The notes: a model not told the origin generated them from the letters alone. Counted from the first letter of the stretch, positions 16,452 through 24,572 are shown. The stretch is 43,942 nucleotides of DNA from Alphaproteobacteria bacterium UBA1303 (GCA_002307315.1 DBTZ01000039.1:59489-103430), one strand, 5' to 3'. Made by a program: numbers and translations.

Positions 16452-18533
16452 ATGCCAGAACAGAATATTGCCGCCGCGGAAATTCCGGCCCTTGCCGGTA
16501 CGCTTTCCTGTGCCAAACTGATCGAAACCGCCAACGCCCAAGAGGCGATGGGACAGCGGGAAACCGCCCGGCAGCTTTATCGCGCCTGGATCGACAGCCA
16601 TCCCGACAATCCGCAGCTCCATTTGGTCCTGTTCAACGGCTCGGTGCTCGAAAGCGAAGCGGGGAATGTCTCTGCCGCCGTCGAGTATCTCAAGCGGGCG
16701 GTTCTCCTGAAGGAGGATTTTCTTCCCGGCTACATCAATCTCGGCCGCATGATGGAGCGGGTGGGGGCGAAGGATAAGGCCGTTGCGCTGTGGAAGACGG
16801 CGCTCGGCAAGCCGGTTGCGATCTCCGGCGACAGTGTCGGATATGCCCGCATGGCGCTTACTCAAATGGCGCGCGTGCTCAACGAATGCCAGCAAACGGA
16901 AATGGCGGAAGATGCCGTCCGTCAGTGCCTGGAGATCGACCCGAATCAGAAGAACCTCATCGAGCAATATCTCGGCTCGCGGTTGTTCCATTGCCAATGG
17001 CCGGTGATGGTTCCGCCCAAGCACGGTTCGGTACGGACGTTGATCAAAAACCTGCATCCCTTGTCGGCGGCGAACTTCACCGACGATCCGCTGTTGCAGC
17101 TTGCGGTGGCAAACCGCACCATCGAGCAAGCCGACGAGGACATCGAATACAATTCGGATTTCGACCGCCGCGCCGCGGCGATCGACTTGACCGGGCGTCG
17201 CCTGCGCGTCGGCTACGTTTCGTCCGATTTGCGCGAACATGCGATCGGCTATCTGATGGCCGATATGTTCGAGCGTCACGATCGCAGCAAGGTCGAGGTG
17301 TTTGCCTATTACTGCGGCGAGGCGTCGACGCATCCGCTGCATGCGCGCATCAAGGCGGCGATCGAACATTGGGTCGACATCCGCGCCATGAGCGACGACG
17401 AGGCCGCCCGCCGCATCGCCGCGGACGGCATCGACATCCTGGTCGACGTCAACGGCCATACCAAGGACGCGCGCACCAAGCTGTTCGCCCGCCGGCCGGC
17501 GCCGGTACAGATCAATTGGCTGGGTTTCCCCGGCACGATGGGGTCGCCCTATCACAATTACATTATCGCCGACGATTGGATCGTTCCGCCGGAATCGGAA
17601 CTCTATTATTCCGAAACGGTGCTCCGCCTGCCGTGCTATCAGCCCAACGACCGCAAACGCGAGATCGCGGCGGAGCGGCCGCAGCGCAGCGACACCGGTC
17701 TGCCCGACGATGCTTTCGTGTTCTGCTGTTTCAACGGCAGCCAGAAGCTTTCGCGTTATACCTTCGACCGTTGGATGCAAATTCTTGCGCGGGTTCCCGG
17801 CAGTGTGCTGTGGCTGCTCGACACGACGCAAGGCACCAAGCTGCGGCTGGCCGTCGCCGCCCAGAGCCGCGGCATCGATCCCGCGCGGCTGATCTACGCG
17901 CCGAAGAAGCCTTCGGGGCAGCATCTGGCGCGCTATCCGCTCGCCGATCTTTGTCTCGATACCGTGCCGTACGGCGCCCATACCACGGCCTCGGATGCCC
18001 TGTGGATGGGGGTGCCGGTGCTGACGCTGTCCGGGCGCTGTTTCGCCTCGCGCGTCTGCGGCAGTTTGGTGCGCGCGGCCGGACTGCCCGATATGGTCTG
18101 CACCCGGCCGCAGGATTTCGTGGAGCGGGCGGTGGAACTGGGCAACAACCGCGGCGAGATCGCCGCGTTGAAGGATCGCCTTGCCGCCACGCGCGACAGT
18201 TGCACGCTGTTCGACACCGATTTACTGGTCGAACGGCTGGAGACGCTTTACGCGACGGTGGCGCGCGAACACAACGCCGGGCGCACGCCGCGTCCCGACC
18301 TGACCAATTTGCGGGCCTATCTCGAAGCCGGGGCGTCGCTCGATCACGAGCAGCGCGAGATGCTGGCGGCCGAAGATTACTTCGGCCTGTATCGGGAAAA
18401 ACTGACGCTGCTGCATCGCTACAATCCGCTGCCTCCCGACAACCGGCTGTGGACGAAAGATGCTATTGCCGCCGCCGATGCCGCCGAACCGGGCGTTGCC
18501 GAACCGGATTTGCGGCTGGTGAAATGCGCTTAA
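16452..18533 (+). CDS. TPR / SPINDLY-type O-GlcNAc transferase (GT41)
   Basis: A 693-residue protein. The first roughly 230 residues are helical TPR-like repeats (for example NAQEAMGQRETARQLYRAWI and EYLKRAVLLKEDFLPGYINL). The rest is a GT41 catalytic domain: LRVGYVSSDLREHAIGYL with the conserved His at about 263, NWLGFPGTMGSPYHNYIIAD, CFNGSQKLS with the UDP-binding Lys at about 432, and DTVPYGAHTTASDALWMGVP with His at about 510, then FASRV. Family enzymes transfer GlcNAc, or a related sugar, from UDP-sugar to Ser/Thr in the cytoplasm. The start at 16452 has GGAG seven bases upstream, so the in-frame ATG at 16410 is not used here. The gene lies directly downstream of the Ser/Thr-rich repeat gene and upstream of a second glycosyltransferase candidate; the repeat protein is its most obvious substrate (inference). 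Confidence 0.92.
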   Translation: MPEQNIAAAEIPALAGTLSCAKLIETANAQEAMGQRETARQLYRAWIDSHPDNPQLHLVLFNGSVLESEAGNVSAAVEYLKRAVLLKEDFLPGYINLGRMMERVGAKDKAVALWKTALGKPVAISGDSVGYARMALTQMARVLNECQQTEMAEDAVRQCLEIDPNQKNLIEQYLGSRLFHCQWPVMVPPKHGSVRTLIKNLHPLSAANFTDDPLLQLAVANRTIEQADEDIEYNSDFDRRAAAIDLTGRRLRVGYVSSDLREHAIGYLMADMFERHDRSKVEVFAYYCGEASTHPLHARIKAAIEHWVDIRAMSDDEAARRIAADGIDILVDVNGHTKDARTKLFARRPAPVQINWLGFPGTMGSPYHNYIIADDWIVPPESELYYSETVLRLPCYQPNDRKREIAAERPQRSDTGLPDDAFVFCCFNGSQKLSRYTFDRWMQILARVPGSVLWLLDTTQGTKLRLAVAAQSRGIDPARLIYAPKKPSGQHLARYPLADLCLDTVPYGAHTTASDALWMGVPVLTLSGRCFASRVCGSLVRAAGLPDMVCTRPQDFVERAVELGNNRGEIAALKDRLAATRDSCTLFDTDLLVERLETLYATVAREHNAGRTPRPDLTNLRAYLEAGASLDHEQREMLAAEDYFGLYREKLTLLHRYNPLPPDNRLWTKDAIAAADAAEPGVAEPDLRLVKCA

Positions 18534-18545
18534 GCCGCGGCTAGA

Positions 18546-18590
18546 GCGCTTCACTGAAAAAGTGGAATCCGGTTTTCTGGTATGAAGCGC
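18546..18590. repeat. Intergenic palindromic repeat (REP-like), complete copy
   Basis: GCGCTTC at 18546-18552 and GAAGCGC at 18584-18590 are perfect inverted arms around AAAAAGTGGAATCCGGTTTTC. The core resembles the truncated copy at 1-40. It lies between the O-GlcNAc transferase and the next gene. Confidence 0.7.
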
Positions 18591-18605
18591 GACAAAACAA
18601 GGAGT

Positions 18606-18647
18606 TAGAGCATTTCGGTGTTTTTCGTTAAACAGTGAAATGCTCTA
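18606..18647. repeat. Second palindrome with a perfect 11-bp stem
   Basis: TAGAGCATTTC at 18606-18616 is the exact reverse complement of GAAATGCTCTA at 18637-18647, with a 20-base loop. It ends directly at the GGGAGA Shine-Dalgarno (18648-18653) of the next gene, so an RNA hairpin here could influence its translation or mRNA processing. It may be the second half of the same composite repeat. Confidence 0.65.
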
Positions 18648-18660
18648 GGGAGACGGGCAA

Positions 18661-20295
18661 ATGACGGAAGACGATAAAGACCGGCTGGCGGCGTTACACG
18701 AGCTTGCCTTGCGCTTGGACGGCGATGGGCGGCGGAAGGATGCCCTGGCGCTGCTCGAAATCATCGCCGGCAAGGGCATGGTCAGCAGCGACATTCTGCG
18801 GACGATGGTCGGCTGGCAGGACGAAGCCGGCCGCACGGTCGATGCCGTCGAAACGCTGGTCAAACTGTGCGACGGTACTACGGCCGACCGGTCTGGCGTC
18901 GTCGAGTTGGTGAAAACCTATGCGCCGAAGGCCGTCGAAGATTTCAACCGGCATCTGGCCGACGGCAAGATCGCCGAGGCGGAACGCTGTGCGGCGGCCT
19001 TGGCCGTGCTGGTTCCCCAATCCGACGCGTTTCTGGTTGCCGCCCGCGACTGCAACGCCAAGCTCGGCCGTACCGACAAGGTTGCCTATTATACGGCGGC
19101 GCTAACCGCGCGCAGCCGGACGCCCGCCCAGGCTGCCGCGTTGGAGGACGAGGAGGCGATTGCCGCCGCGCTGTCGCCAAAGCCCGGCACCCATCCGTTG
19201 ATTCATCTGCGCGATCTGTGCACCGCGGTCGGCGCCGCGCTGTGCCGGCCGCTGACCGTCGCCGCCAACGCCAAATTGGTCGAAACTTTGCTGTCGGCCG
19301 CCAAGGCGCTGCCGGACATTCCGGGGCTGTCCCCGGAGTTGGCCCAATGGGAACGCCATTTCCGGTCGATTATGGATGCCGTCGACCTCGACGCCGTATT
19401 CGGGCCGACGCCGTCACCCGACGACAATCAATCGGTTTCCTTCGTTACGTCGAACGGTGCTGCGGCGGATTGGCAGAGTGTGCGCGCCGCGGCGGAACGT
19501 CTGGGGGCCAAGGCGGTGTTTTTCGTTGCCGCCGACCGCGATTACGTCGACCGCTTCGCCGGTTGGTATGCCGGCTCGGTGCTCCGCAATTGCGACGTTC
19601 CCTGCCTCGTCGTCGTGCATGTCATCGGCGGGGCGAACGAACTTTCCGACATCGCCGCCTCGCTCAAGCTCGACGACGAACGGCTGTACTTCAGCGGCGA
19701 TGCATTCGACGTCAAGGCGGTCGCCACTCTATGTTGCGCCGAACCGCCGAACGCCTACGCCAAGCCGGTTGCGCATCTGCAATCGATGCGGTTCATTCTG
19801 CTCGGTGGTTTCCTGCGCGAACTCAAAGTACCGGTTTTCGTGTCCGACATCGATCTCGTTCTACGCTACGGCGTGGCGGATCTGTTGGCGCGCGGCGCGG
19901 ATTTCGACCTTATGCTCAACGAGAACACCGGCAACGTGCAAATCGGTTCGCGGCTGACCGCCAATTTGATGCTGGTCAACGATACGCCGAACGCCCTGGT
20001 GTTCGTGGATTTCCTGTCGCGCTATCTCGAACGGGAACTGGCGAAGCCGGCGGTGACGCGCTGGATCGACCAGGCCGGACTGGTGATCGCGCGCCATCAT
20101 CTGATGCTGCATGGCGATTGCCCGCGCATCGGCTATCTCGATACCGACAAGGACATCAACAATCTGATGTTCCCGGCCTATATGAACAATCCGTTCCGCT
20201 TCTTTTCCTTCTTTCAGAACGGCTTCGACATGGCGAGCCTCAAGAGCATCGCCGACATCAGTGCCGACTCCTCGCCGGACCGGAAGGTCGCCTGA
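18661..20295 (+). CDS. Putative GT-A-fold glycosyltransferase with helical N-terminus
   Basis: A 544-residue protein that I do not recognise by name. Residues 1 to about 230 are helical and Ala/Leu-rich, TPR-like in character. From about 255 an alpha/beta domain begins (VSFVTSNGAA, KAVFFVAADRDYV, CLVVVHVIGG). VPVFVSDIDLVLRYGV then gives a D-I-D motif (about 396-398) after a hydrophobic strand, as in GT-A enzymes that bind a nucleotide sugar through a metal. ANLMLVNDTP and WIDQAG (Asp-Gln at about 470-471) also resemble the acceptor-side region of GT-A families such as GT77. The gene has a GGGAGA Shine-Dalgarno and follows the O-GlcNAc transferase after 127 bp of palindromic repeats. A plausible job is to extend or diversify the glycan on the same target (inference). 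It could instead be a non-catalytic partner. Confidence 0.6.
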   Translation: MTEDDKDRLAALHELALRLDGDGRRKDALALLEIIAGKGMVSSDILRTMVGWQDEAGRTVDAVETLVKLCDGTTADRSGVVELVKTYAPKAVEDFNRHLADGKIAEAERCAAALAVLVPQSDAFLVAARDCNAKLGRTDKVAYYTAALTARSRTPAQAAALEDEEAIAAALSPKPGTHPLIHLRDLCTAVGAALCRPLTVAANAKLVETLLSAAKALPDIPGLSPELAQWERHFRSIMDAVDLDAVFGPTPSPDDNQSVSFVTSNGAAADWQSVRAAAERLGAKAVFFVAADRDYVDRFAGWYAGSVLRNCDVPCLVVVHVIGGANELSDIAASLKLDDERLYFSGDAFDVKAVATLCCAEPPNAYAKPVAHLQSMRFILLGGFLRELKVPVFVSDIDLVLRYGVADLLARGADFDLMLNENTGNVQIGSRLTANLMLVNDTPNALVFVDFLSRYLERELAKPAVTRWIDQAGLVIARHHLMLHGDCPRIGYLDTDKDINNLMFPAYMNNPFRFFSFFQNGFDMASLKSIADISADSSPDRKVA

Positions 20296-20332
20296 ATAAC
20301 GAGAGTGAATTCGGCCGAACGTCGAACGTCGT

Positions 20333-20650
20333 TCAGGGCACCGCGACTTTGCGTTCCGCGTTGCGGATCGCCGTAACGGCGGCTTTGACCGCCTCTACCG
20401 GCCCGGTGATGCTGGCGGACTGCAACACGGCAAAATAGCGGGGCTTGGAACTGCCCCTGACGCCGGAGGACCAGGCGTAGGCCAATTTGGCCGTCGGGTG
20501 ATTGCTCAAGTCGAAAACGTGGACGATGCCGTCCCAGTCCTTCAGGATGCTTGCAGGCAGTTGCAGACGCAACGATTGGTGGAAGGTCGCGCTCCCACCG
20601 TGCTGCGACTCAATCATCTGCTTGAGTTGATCCGTCGAAGCCTTACCCAT
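20333..20650 (-). CDS. Small hypothetical protein (105 aa)
   Basis: A 105-residue soluble protein with no signal or membrane segment. It reads like one compact alpha/beta domain: a helix (STDQLKQMIESQHGG), strands ending in DGIVHVFDLSNHPTAKLAYAW, then RYFAVLQSASITGPVEAV and a C-terminal helix. I recognise no family. The ATG at 20650 has no clear Shine-Dalgarno. It is convergent with the glycosyltransferase gene, 37 bp apart. A much longer reading frame continues through it and antisense to metB, but only this part has natural protein character. Confidence 0.6.
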   Translation of the reverse strand: MGKASTDQLKQMIESQHGGSATFHQSLRLQLPASILKDWDGIVHVFDLSNHPTAKLAYAWSSGVRGSSKPRYFAVLQSASITGPVEAVKAAVTAIRNAERKVAVP

Positions 20651-20815
20651 ATCGCGTGTCCAAATTCTTGGGGGCGTGAACGCCATTCTGGCCGCCCAAT
20701 GCCCCCGAATATGCCCCCCAATGGAAAAGGAAGGCTTAATCCGGGCGCGGAAATCGCGAAAAAAACGCGCCATTCCGGCCCGATTCGCGCCGCCCGGCGC
20801 TCTCGGCGAATTCTT

Positions 20816-20845
20816 TTGACATTGCGACGGGTTCGCTTTTAGGAT
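20816..20845 (+). promoter_or_regulatory. Sigma-70-type promoter of metB
   Basis: A perfect -35 box TTGACA at 20816-20821 is followed after 18 bases by TAGGAT at 20840-20845, a four-of-six match to the -10 consensus. Transcription would begin at about 20850-20853, at the edge of the riboswitch P1 stem, so the exact start is uncertain by a few bases. Confidence 0.6.
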
Positions 20846-20847
20846 CG

Positions 20848-20956
20848 AGCCATCATCAAGACCAGCTGAGGGATAGGCCCGTTGAAGCTGGGGCAACCTA
20901 CGGCCCACAAGCCACAAGGTGCCAATTCCCGCGGCGGTGGCCGGCAGATGATGGCA
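20848..20956 (+). promoter_or_regulatory. SAM-I (S-box) riboswitch upstream of metB
   Basis: The leader shows the S-box core. P1 is CCATCATC (20850-20857) with GATGATGG (20947-20954). P2 is CCAGC...GCTGG, enclosing the conserved GAGGGA and GGCCCGTTGAAG. Then come GGCAACC, a P3 stem closed by ACCT/AGGT, and GGTGCCAATTCCC. These are the invariant segments that bind S-adenosylmethionine in the SAM-I class. The downstream gene encodes cystathionine gamma-synthase, an expected target. In the presence of SAM, metB expression should fall. Confidence 0.88.
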
Positions 20957-20972
20957 GAATGGGCACGGCCCG

Positions 20973-21032
20973 TCTCCTTTGTTTGTGCGAACCCCTGTCG
21001 TTGGACGTTGGGTTCGAAGAGCAAACAGGAGA
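20973..21032 (+). promoter_or_regulatory. Shine-Dalgarno-masking hairpin (riboswitch expression platform)
   Basis: Three stem segments align in order: TCTCCT (20973-20978) with AGGAGA (21027-21032), GTTTG (20981-20985) with CAAAC (21022-21026), and CGAACCC (20988-20994) with GGGTTCG (21010-21016). The first pairing covers the ribosome-binding site of metB, whose TTG start lies five bases later. There is no T-run, so the riboswitch most likely acts on translation initiation and not by transcription termination. Confidence 0.75.
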
Positions 21033-21037
21033 AGAGA

Positions 21038-22240
21038 TTGAGTACTTCCGCTACAGAACGATGTTTCGCCACCATCGGAGTCCGGGCCGGCATCGACGCC
21101 GATGTTGCGTACGGCGCGGTGACGCCGCCGCTGGTGTTGTCGAGCAATTTTTCCTTTCGCGCGTTCGGACAGAAGCGCACCTACGATTATTCGCGCACCG
21201 GCAATCCCACCCGCGATACCCTGGGGCAGGCGATTGCGGATCTGGAGGGCGGCCACAACGCCGTCATCACCTCTTCGGGGCTGTCGGCGGTCAATCTGGT
21301 GCTGGCCGCGCTGAAACCCGGCGATCTGGTCGTCGCCCCGCACGATTGCTATGGCGGAACCTACCGGCTGTTGCGCGAGCGCGCCAACCTCGGGCATTTT
21401 CGCGTCGATTTTGCCGATCTGACCGATATCCACACCTGCCGAAAGGCCTTGGCCGGTTCGCCGAAAATCGTTCTGATCGAAACGCCGAGCAACCCGCTGC
21501 TGCGCATTACCGACATCGCCGCCGTTGCGGCCTTGGCGCATGCCGCAGGCGCGCTGGTGGCGGCCGACAATACGTTTCTGTCGCCGGTGTTTCAAAACCC
21601 GCTGTCCCTCGGCGCCGACATCGTGGTGCATTCGCTGACGAAATACCTCAACGGCCACAGCGACGTGGTCGGCGGGGCGGTGGTGACCAAAACGTCCGAG
21701 CTGTACGAAACCTATTCCTGGTGGGCGAATGCCGTCGGCGTCACCGGCGCACCGTTCGACAGTTGGCTGGTGTTGCGCGGATTGCGCACGCTGGAACTTC
21801 GGGTCAGGGAACAATCCCGCAGCGCGGCGGAAATCGCCGCCGCCCTCGCGCGACATCCCGCGGTGAAGGCGGTATATTATCCCGGGCTTCCCGACCATCC
21901 GGGCCACGCGCTGGCGCAACGGCAGCAGAGCGGTTTCGGCGCCATGCTCAGCTTCGAGTTGGCCGATGTCGCGGCGGTCGAGCCGGTGGTGAACCGTCTG
22001 GCCCGCCACGGCGGCATGTTCTGTTTGGCGGAATCGCTCGGCGGCTTCGAAAGTCTGATCGCGCATCCCGCGACGATGACCCACGCCTCCATGACCGCGG
22101 AAGAAAGACAAGCCGCCGGCATATCGGATGCGCTCTTGCGCCTGTCGGTCGGCCTCGAAGGCCTCGCAGATCTTCAGGCGGAACTTCGCGACGCCCTCGA
22201 CGCCGTGCCGGCGCTTGAGGAAATAACGGCGGGGGCGTGA
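21038..22240 (+). CDS. metB: Cystathionine gamma-synthase
   Basis: A 400-residue PLP-dependent enzyme of the Cys/Met metabolism family. It joins cysteine to an activated homoserine (O-succinyl- or O-acetylhomoserine) to give cystathionine in methionine synthesis. Visible motifs are YDYSRTGNPTRDTLG, ITSSGLSAVNLV, VAPHDCYGGTYRLL, ETPSNPLLRITDIA, VAADNTFLSP and the PLP-lysine segment HSLTKYLNGHSDVVGG. WWANAVGVTGAPFDSWLVLRGLRTL-type sequence and AESLGGFESLI-type sequence match E. coli MetB closely along the whole length, more than sulfhydrylases such as MetZ. The start is a TTG at 21038 preceded by AGGAGA. The frame is open further upstream from 20882, but that part is the riboswitch RNA. It is regulated by the SAM-I riboswitch. 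Confidence 0.92.
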   Translation: MSTSATERCFATIGVRAGIDADVAYGAVTPPLVLSSNFSFRAFGQKRTYDYSRTGNPTRDTLGQAIADLEGGHNAVITSSGLSAVNLVLAALKPGDLVVAPHDCYGGTYRLLRERANLGHFRVDFADLTDIHTCRKALAGSPKIVLIETPSNPLLRITDIAAVAALAHAAGALVAADNTFLSPVFQNPLSLGADIVVHSLTKYLNGHSDVVGGAVVTKTSELYETYSWWANAVGVTGAPFDSWLVLRGLRTLELRVREQSRSAAEIAAALARHPAVKAVYYPGLPDHPGHALAQRQQSGFGAMLSFELADVAAVEPVVNRLARHGGMFCLAESLGGFESLIAHPATMTHASMTAEERQAAGISDALLRLSVGLEGLADLQAELRDALDAVPALEEITAGA

Positions 22241-22375
22241 TCCGGCCTTCGCTTCGCAAAAGATCGCGATATCCCGGGGGCATGGGCCTTCCCGCCACCC
22301 CGGGGCTATGCGGTGGGGCGGGGCGCGAGGGTTCTCCAGTTCAACCGACCGGATGATTTTGAACTATTTGAACTA

Positions 22376-23219
22376 GGCTCAGGACTCATTGATTGATCCA
22401 AAAGATGACGGTCGCGGCGATACAGATAGCTGAGAAGAAGGTGTGGGCGCAGCGGTTGTAGCGGGTGTGGATGCGCCGCCAATCTTTGAGTTTGCCGAAC
22501 ATGTTCTCGATCTTGTGACGTTGGCGGTACAGCACGCGGTCGTGTGGGATGGGGATTTTGCGGTTGGCCTTTGACGGGATGCAGGCGGTGATGCCGCGTT
22601 CGGCCAAGCCATCGCGGAACCCGTTGGCGTCATAGCCCCTGTCGCCCAGCAATTCCTTGGCGGGCGGCAAGGCATCAAGCATCAGGGCAGCGCCTTTGTA
22701 GTCGCTCATCTGGCCTTCGCTGAGCAACAGGACCTGCGGGCGCCCCTGGCCGTCACACACGGCACGAAGTTTCGAGTTCAAGCCGCCTTTGGTGCGCCCG
22801 ATACGTCGGGGAACAGCCCCTTTTTGAGCAAGCTGGCTGCGGTGCGATGCGCCTTGAGGTGGGTGGCGTCGATCATCAGCCGGTCGGGTTTGCCGCCCTT
22901 GGCCGACAACGCGGCAAAAATCCGATTGAAGACACCAAGACGGCTCCACCGGATAAAGCGGTTATAGATCGTCTTGTGCGGACCGTACTCTTTGGGCACA
23001 TCACGCCAGCGAAGTCCGTTGCGGATGACAAAGATGATCCCGCTGATAATCCTCTGGTCGTCAACCCGCGGAACCCCGTGCGATAATGGAAAATAGGGCT
23101 CAATCCGACGCATCTGCGCCTTCGTCAGCCAAATCAGATCGCTCATCGAAGCACCTCCCAGTGCCACCAATGAATCGATAAGACGGGCCTTTCGCAAGAA
23201 ATTTAATAGGTCCTGAGCC
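22376..23219 (-). mobile_element. IS5-family insertion sequence (IS427-like group), complete
   Basis: The 844-bp element is bounded by terminal inverted repeats that begin GGCTCAGGAC at both ends (10 of 10 identical, then imperfect to about 19 bases). It is flanked by a TA on each side (22374-22375 and 23220-23221), a target duplication typical for this group. It carries one two-frame transposase gene on the minus strand. It is inserted between metB and tadA without interrupting either. Confidence 0.88.
22386..23146 (-). CDS. IS5-family DDE transposase, two frames joined by a -1 shift
   Basis: The first frame starts at 23146 (MSDLIWLTKAQMRRIEPYF, with GGGAGG upstream) and runs to 22778. The second frame continues to 22386. 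Together they make 253 residues if the ribosome slips -1 at CTCAAAAAGGG (about 22819-22829 on the minus strand). Frame A carries the DUF4096-type N-terminus and the first catalytic Asp in MIDATHLKAH. Frame B carries GDRGYDANGF (second Asp) and the R-x-x-IENMFGKLKDWRRI region (Glu). Programmed -1 shifting is known in this IS group. The A-run here is only five long, so a disabling mutation is the alternative. Confidence 0.85.
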
Positions 23220-23284
23220 TAGACCGTTGAATTCATCGCCTTTTTTCCGGTGCAAAATTCCGGTGCAACAGGACCGGCGGCGGA

Positions 23285-23734
23285 TTACGTCCTCCGTGCG
23301 CGGAAGAAATCCCGCAACAGCGCGCTGGCGATTTCGGCATTGCCCTTCTGTTCGACGATAGGATGATGATGACAGGTCGGCTGTTCGAAGAACTTCGCCC
23401 CATGCATCACCGCCCCGCCCTTGGGGTCGCAGGTCGCGAACACCACCCGGTCGATCCGCGCCATGGCGATGGCGCCGGCGCACATCGCGCACGGCTCCAG
23501 CGAGACATAGAGCACGGTGCCGACCAGCCGCTCGTTGTTCAGCCGCCGGGCGGCCTCGCGGATCACCAGCATTTCGGCGTGGGCGGTGGGATCGTGCCAT
23601 TCGACGATGCGGTTGCCCGATTTGGCCACCATCTCGCCGTCTTTGGTCAAAACCGCGCCCACCGGCACCTCGCCCCGCAAAGCGGCGGCTTTGGCTTCGG
23701 CGATGGCGAGTGCTATGGCTTCGTCGTCAGTCAT
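23285..23734 (-). CDS. tadA: tRNA-specific adenosine deaminase
   Basis: A 149-residue zinc deaminase. It converts adenosine to inosine at wobble position 34 of tRNA-Arg(ACG). The catalytic HAE lies in DPTAHAEMLVIREA (zinc His and proton-shuttling Glu), and the other zinc ligands in SLEPCAMCAGA (PCxxC). The N-terminus (DEAIALAIAEAKAAA) and the length are normal for bacterial TadA. Its start is 14 bp from the start of the divergent pseudouridine synthase, so promoters of the two RNA-modification genes must overlap each other's 5' coding ends. Confidence 0.95.
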   Translation of the reverse strand: MTDDEAIALAIAEAKAAALRGEVPVGAVLTKDGEMVAKSGNRIVEWHDPTAHAEMLVIREAARRLNNERLVGTVLYVSLEPCAMCAGAIAMARIDRVVFATCDPKGGAVMHGAKFFEQPTCHHHPIVEQKGNAEIASALLRDFFRARRT

Positions 23735-23748
23735 GTCTGGAGCATCCT

Positions 23749-24498
23749 TTGGCCGAACCTAGCACGGGCGAACGCATCGCCAAAATCATCGCCCGCGCCG
23801 GCATTTGTTCGCGGCGCGACGCCGAAAAGCTGATCGCCGAGGGCCGCGTCGCCCTTGATGGCAAAACCGTCACCACCCCCGCCACCAAGGTCGGCGAGGG
23901 CCATGTCGTGGCGGTGGACGGCAAACCGCTGACCGAGCCGGAAAGCGCCCGGCTGTGGCGCTATCACAAGCCTTCCGGCCTGGTGGTCACCCACAAAGAC
24001 CCCCAGGGCCGCCCCACCGTGTTCACCAACCTGCCCAAGCAGCTGCCGCGGGTGGTTTCGGTCGGCCGGCTCGATTTCAACACCGAAGGGCTGCTGCTTT
24101 TGACCAACGACGGCGAGATCGCCCGCCGCCTGGAACTGCCCACCGGCGGCTGGGTCCGCAAATACCGGGTCCGGCTGTTCGGCAAGCCGACCCAGGCCCA
24201 GTTCGACAAGCTGGCCGAGGGCGTCACCATCGACGGGGTGAAATACGGCCCCGTCATCGCCGATCTGGAGCGTTCGGGCGGCACCCACGCCTGGGCTACG
24301 GTGTCGATCAAGGAAGGCAAGAACCGCGAGGTCAAGCGGGTGATGGAAAGCCTGGGTCTAAAGGTGGCGCGGCTGATCCGGGTGCAATTCGGGCCGTTCC
24401 ATCTCGGCCAGCTGGCCGAAGGCGAAGTCGAGGAAATCCCCGCCAAACTTTGGCGCGAACACCTCGGCATCGGCCGGAAGAAAACCAAACCCGAATAA
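23749..24498 (+). CDS. rluB: 23S rRNA pseudouridine synthase, RluB/RsuA family
   Basis: A 249-residue enzyme. An S4 RNA-binding domain (ERIAKIIARAGICSRRDAEKLI, GRVALDG) is followed by the catalytic domain with the nucleophile Asp in VGRLDFNTEGLLLLTNDGE, and further RYRV/KEGKNREVKRVME motifs. RluB makes pseudouridine 2605 of 23S rRNA; RluE/RsuA relatives act at other sites, so the exact position is inferred. The start is taken as TTG 23749 with GGAG six bases upstream. An ATG at 23710 in the same frame would overlap tadA by 25 bp and lacks a Shine-Dalgarno. Confidence 0.88.
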   Translation: MAEPSTGERIAKIIARAGICSRRDAEKLIAEGRVALDGKTVTTPATKVGEGHVVAVDGKPLTEPESARLWRYHKPSGLVVTHKDPQGRPTVFTNLPKQLPRVVSVGRLDFNTEGLLLLTNDGEIARRLELPTGGWVRKYRVRLFGKPTQAQFDKLAEGVTIDGVKYGPVIADLERSGGTHAWATVSIKEGKNREVKRVMESLGLKVARLIRVQFGPFHLGQLAEGEVEEIPAKLWREHLGIGRKKTKPE

Positions 24499-24572
24499 TT
24501 TTGTTGCGCGCGGTTTGCATCCTAAGCGCGGAATGCTAGACACCCATCCGGCTGGGTTGCATGGAGTTCGCT

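Noticed and set aside
16790..20438. Arg-rich alternative frames over the two glycosyltransferase genes
   Set aside because: They are out-of-frame readings of GC-rich genes with strong motifs in the chosen frames.
20651..22111. Long minus-strand open frame running antisense to metB into the 105-residue gene
   Set aside because: Its upstream part is the complement of metB and its riboswitch and has no protein-like composition. Only the part after the ATG at 20650 was kept.
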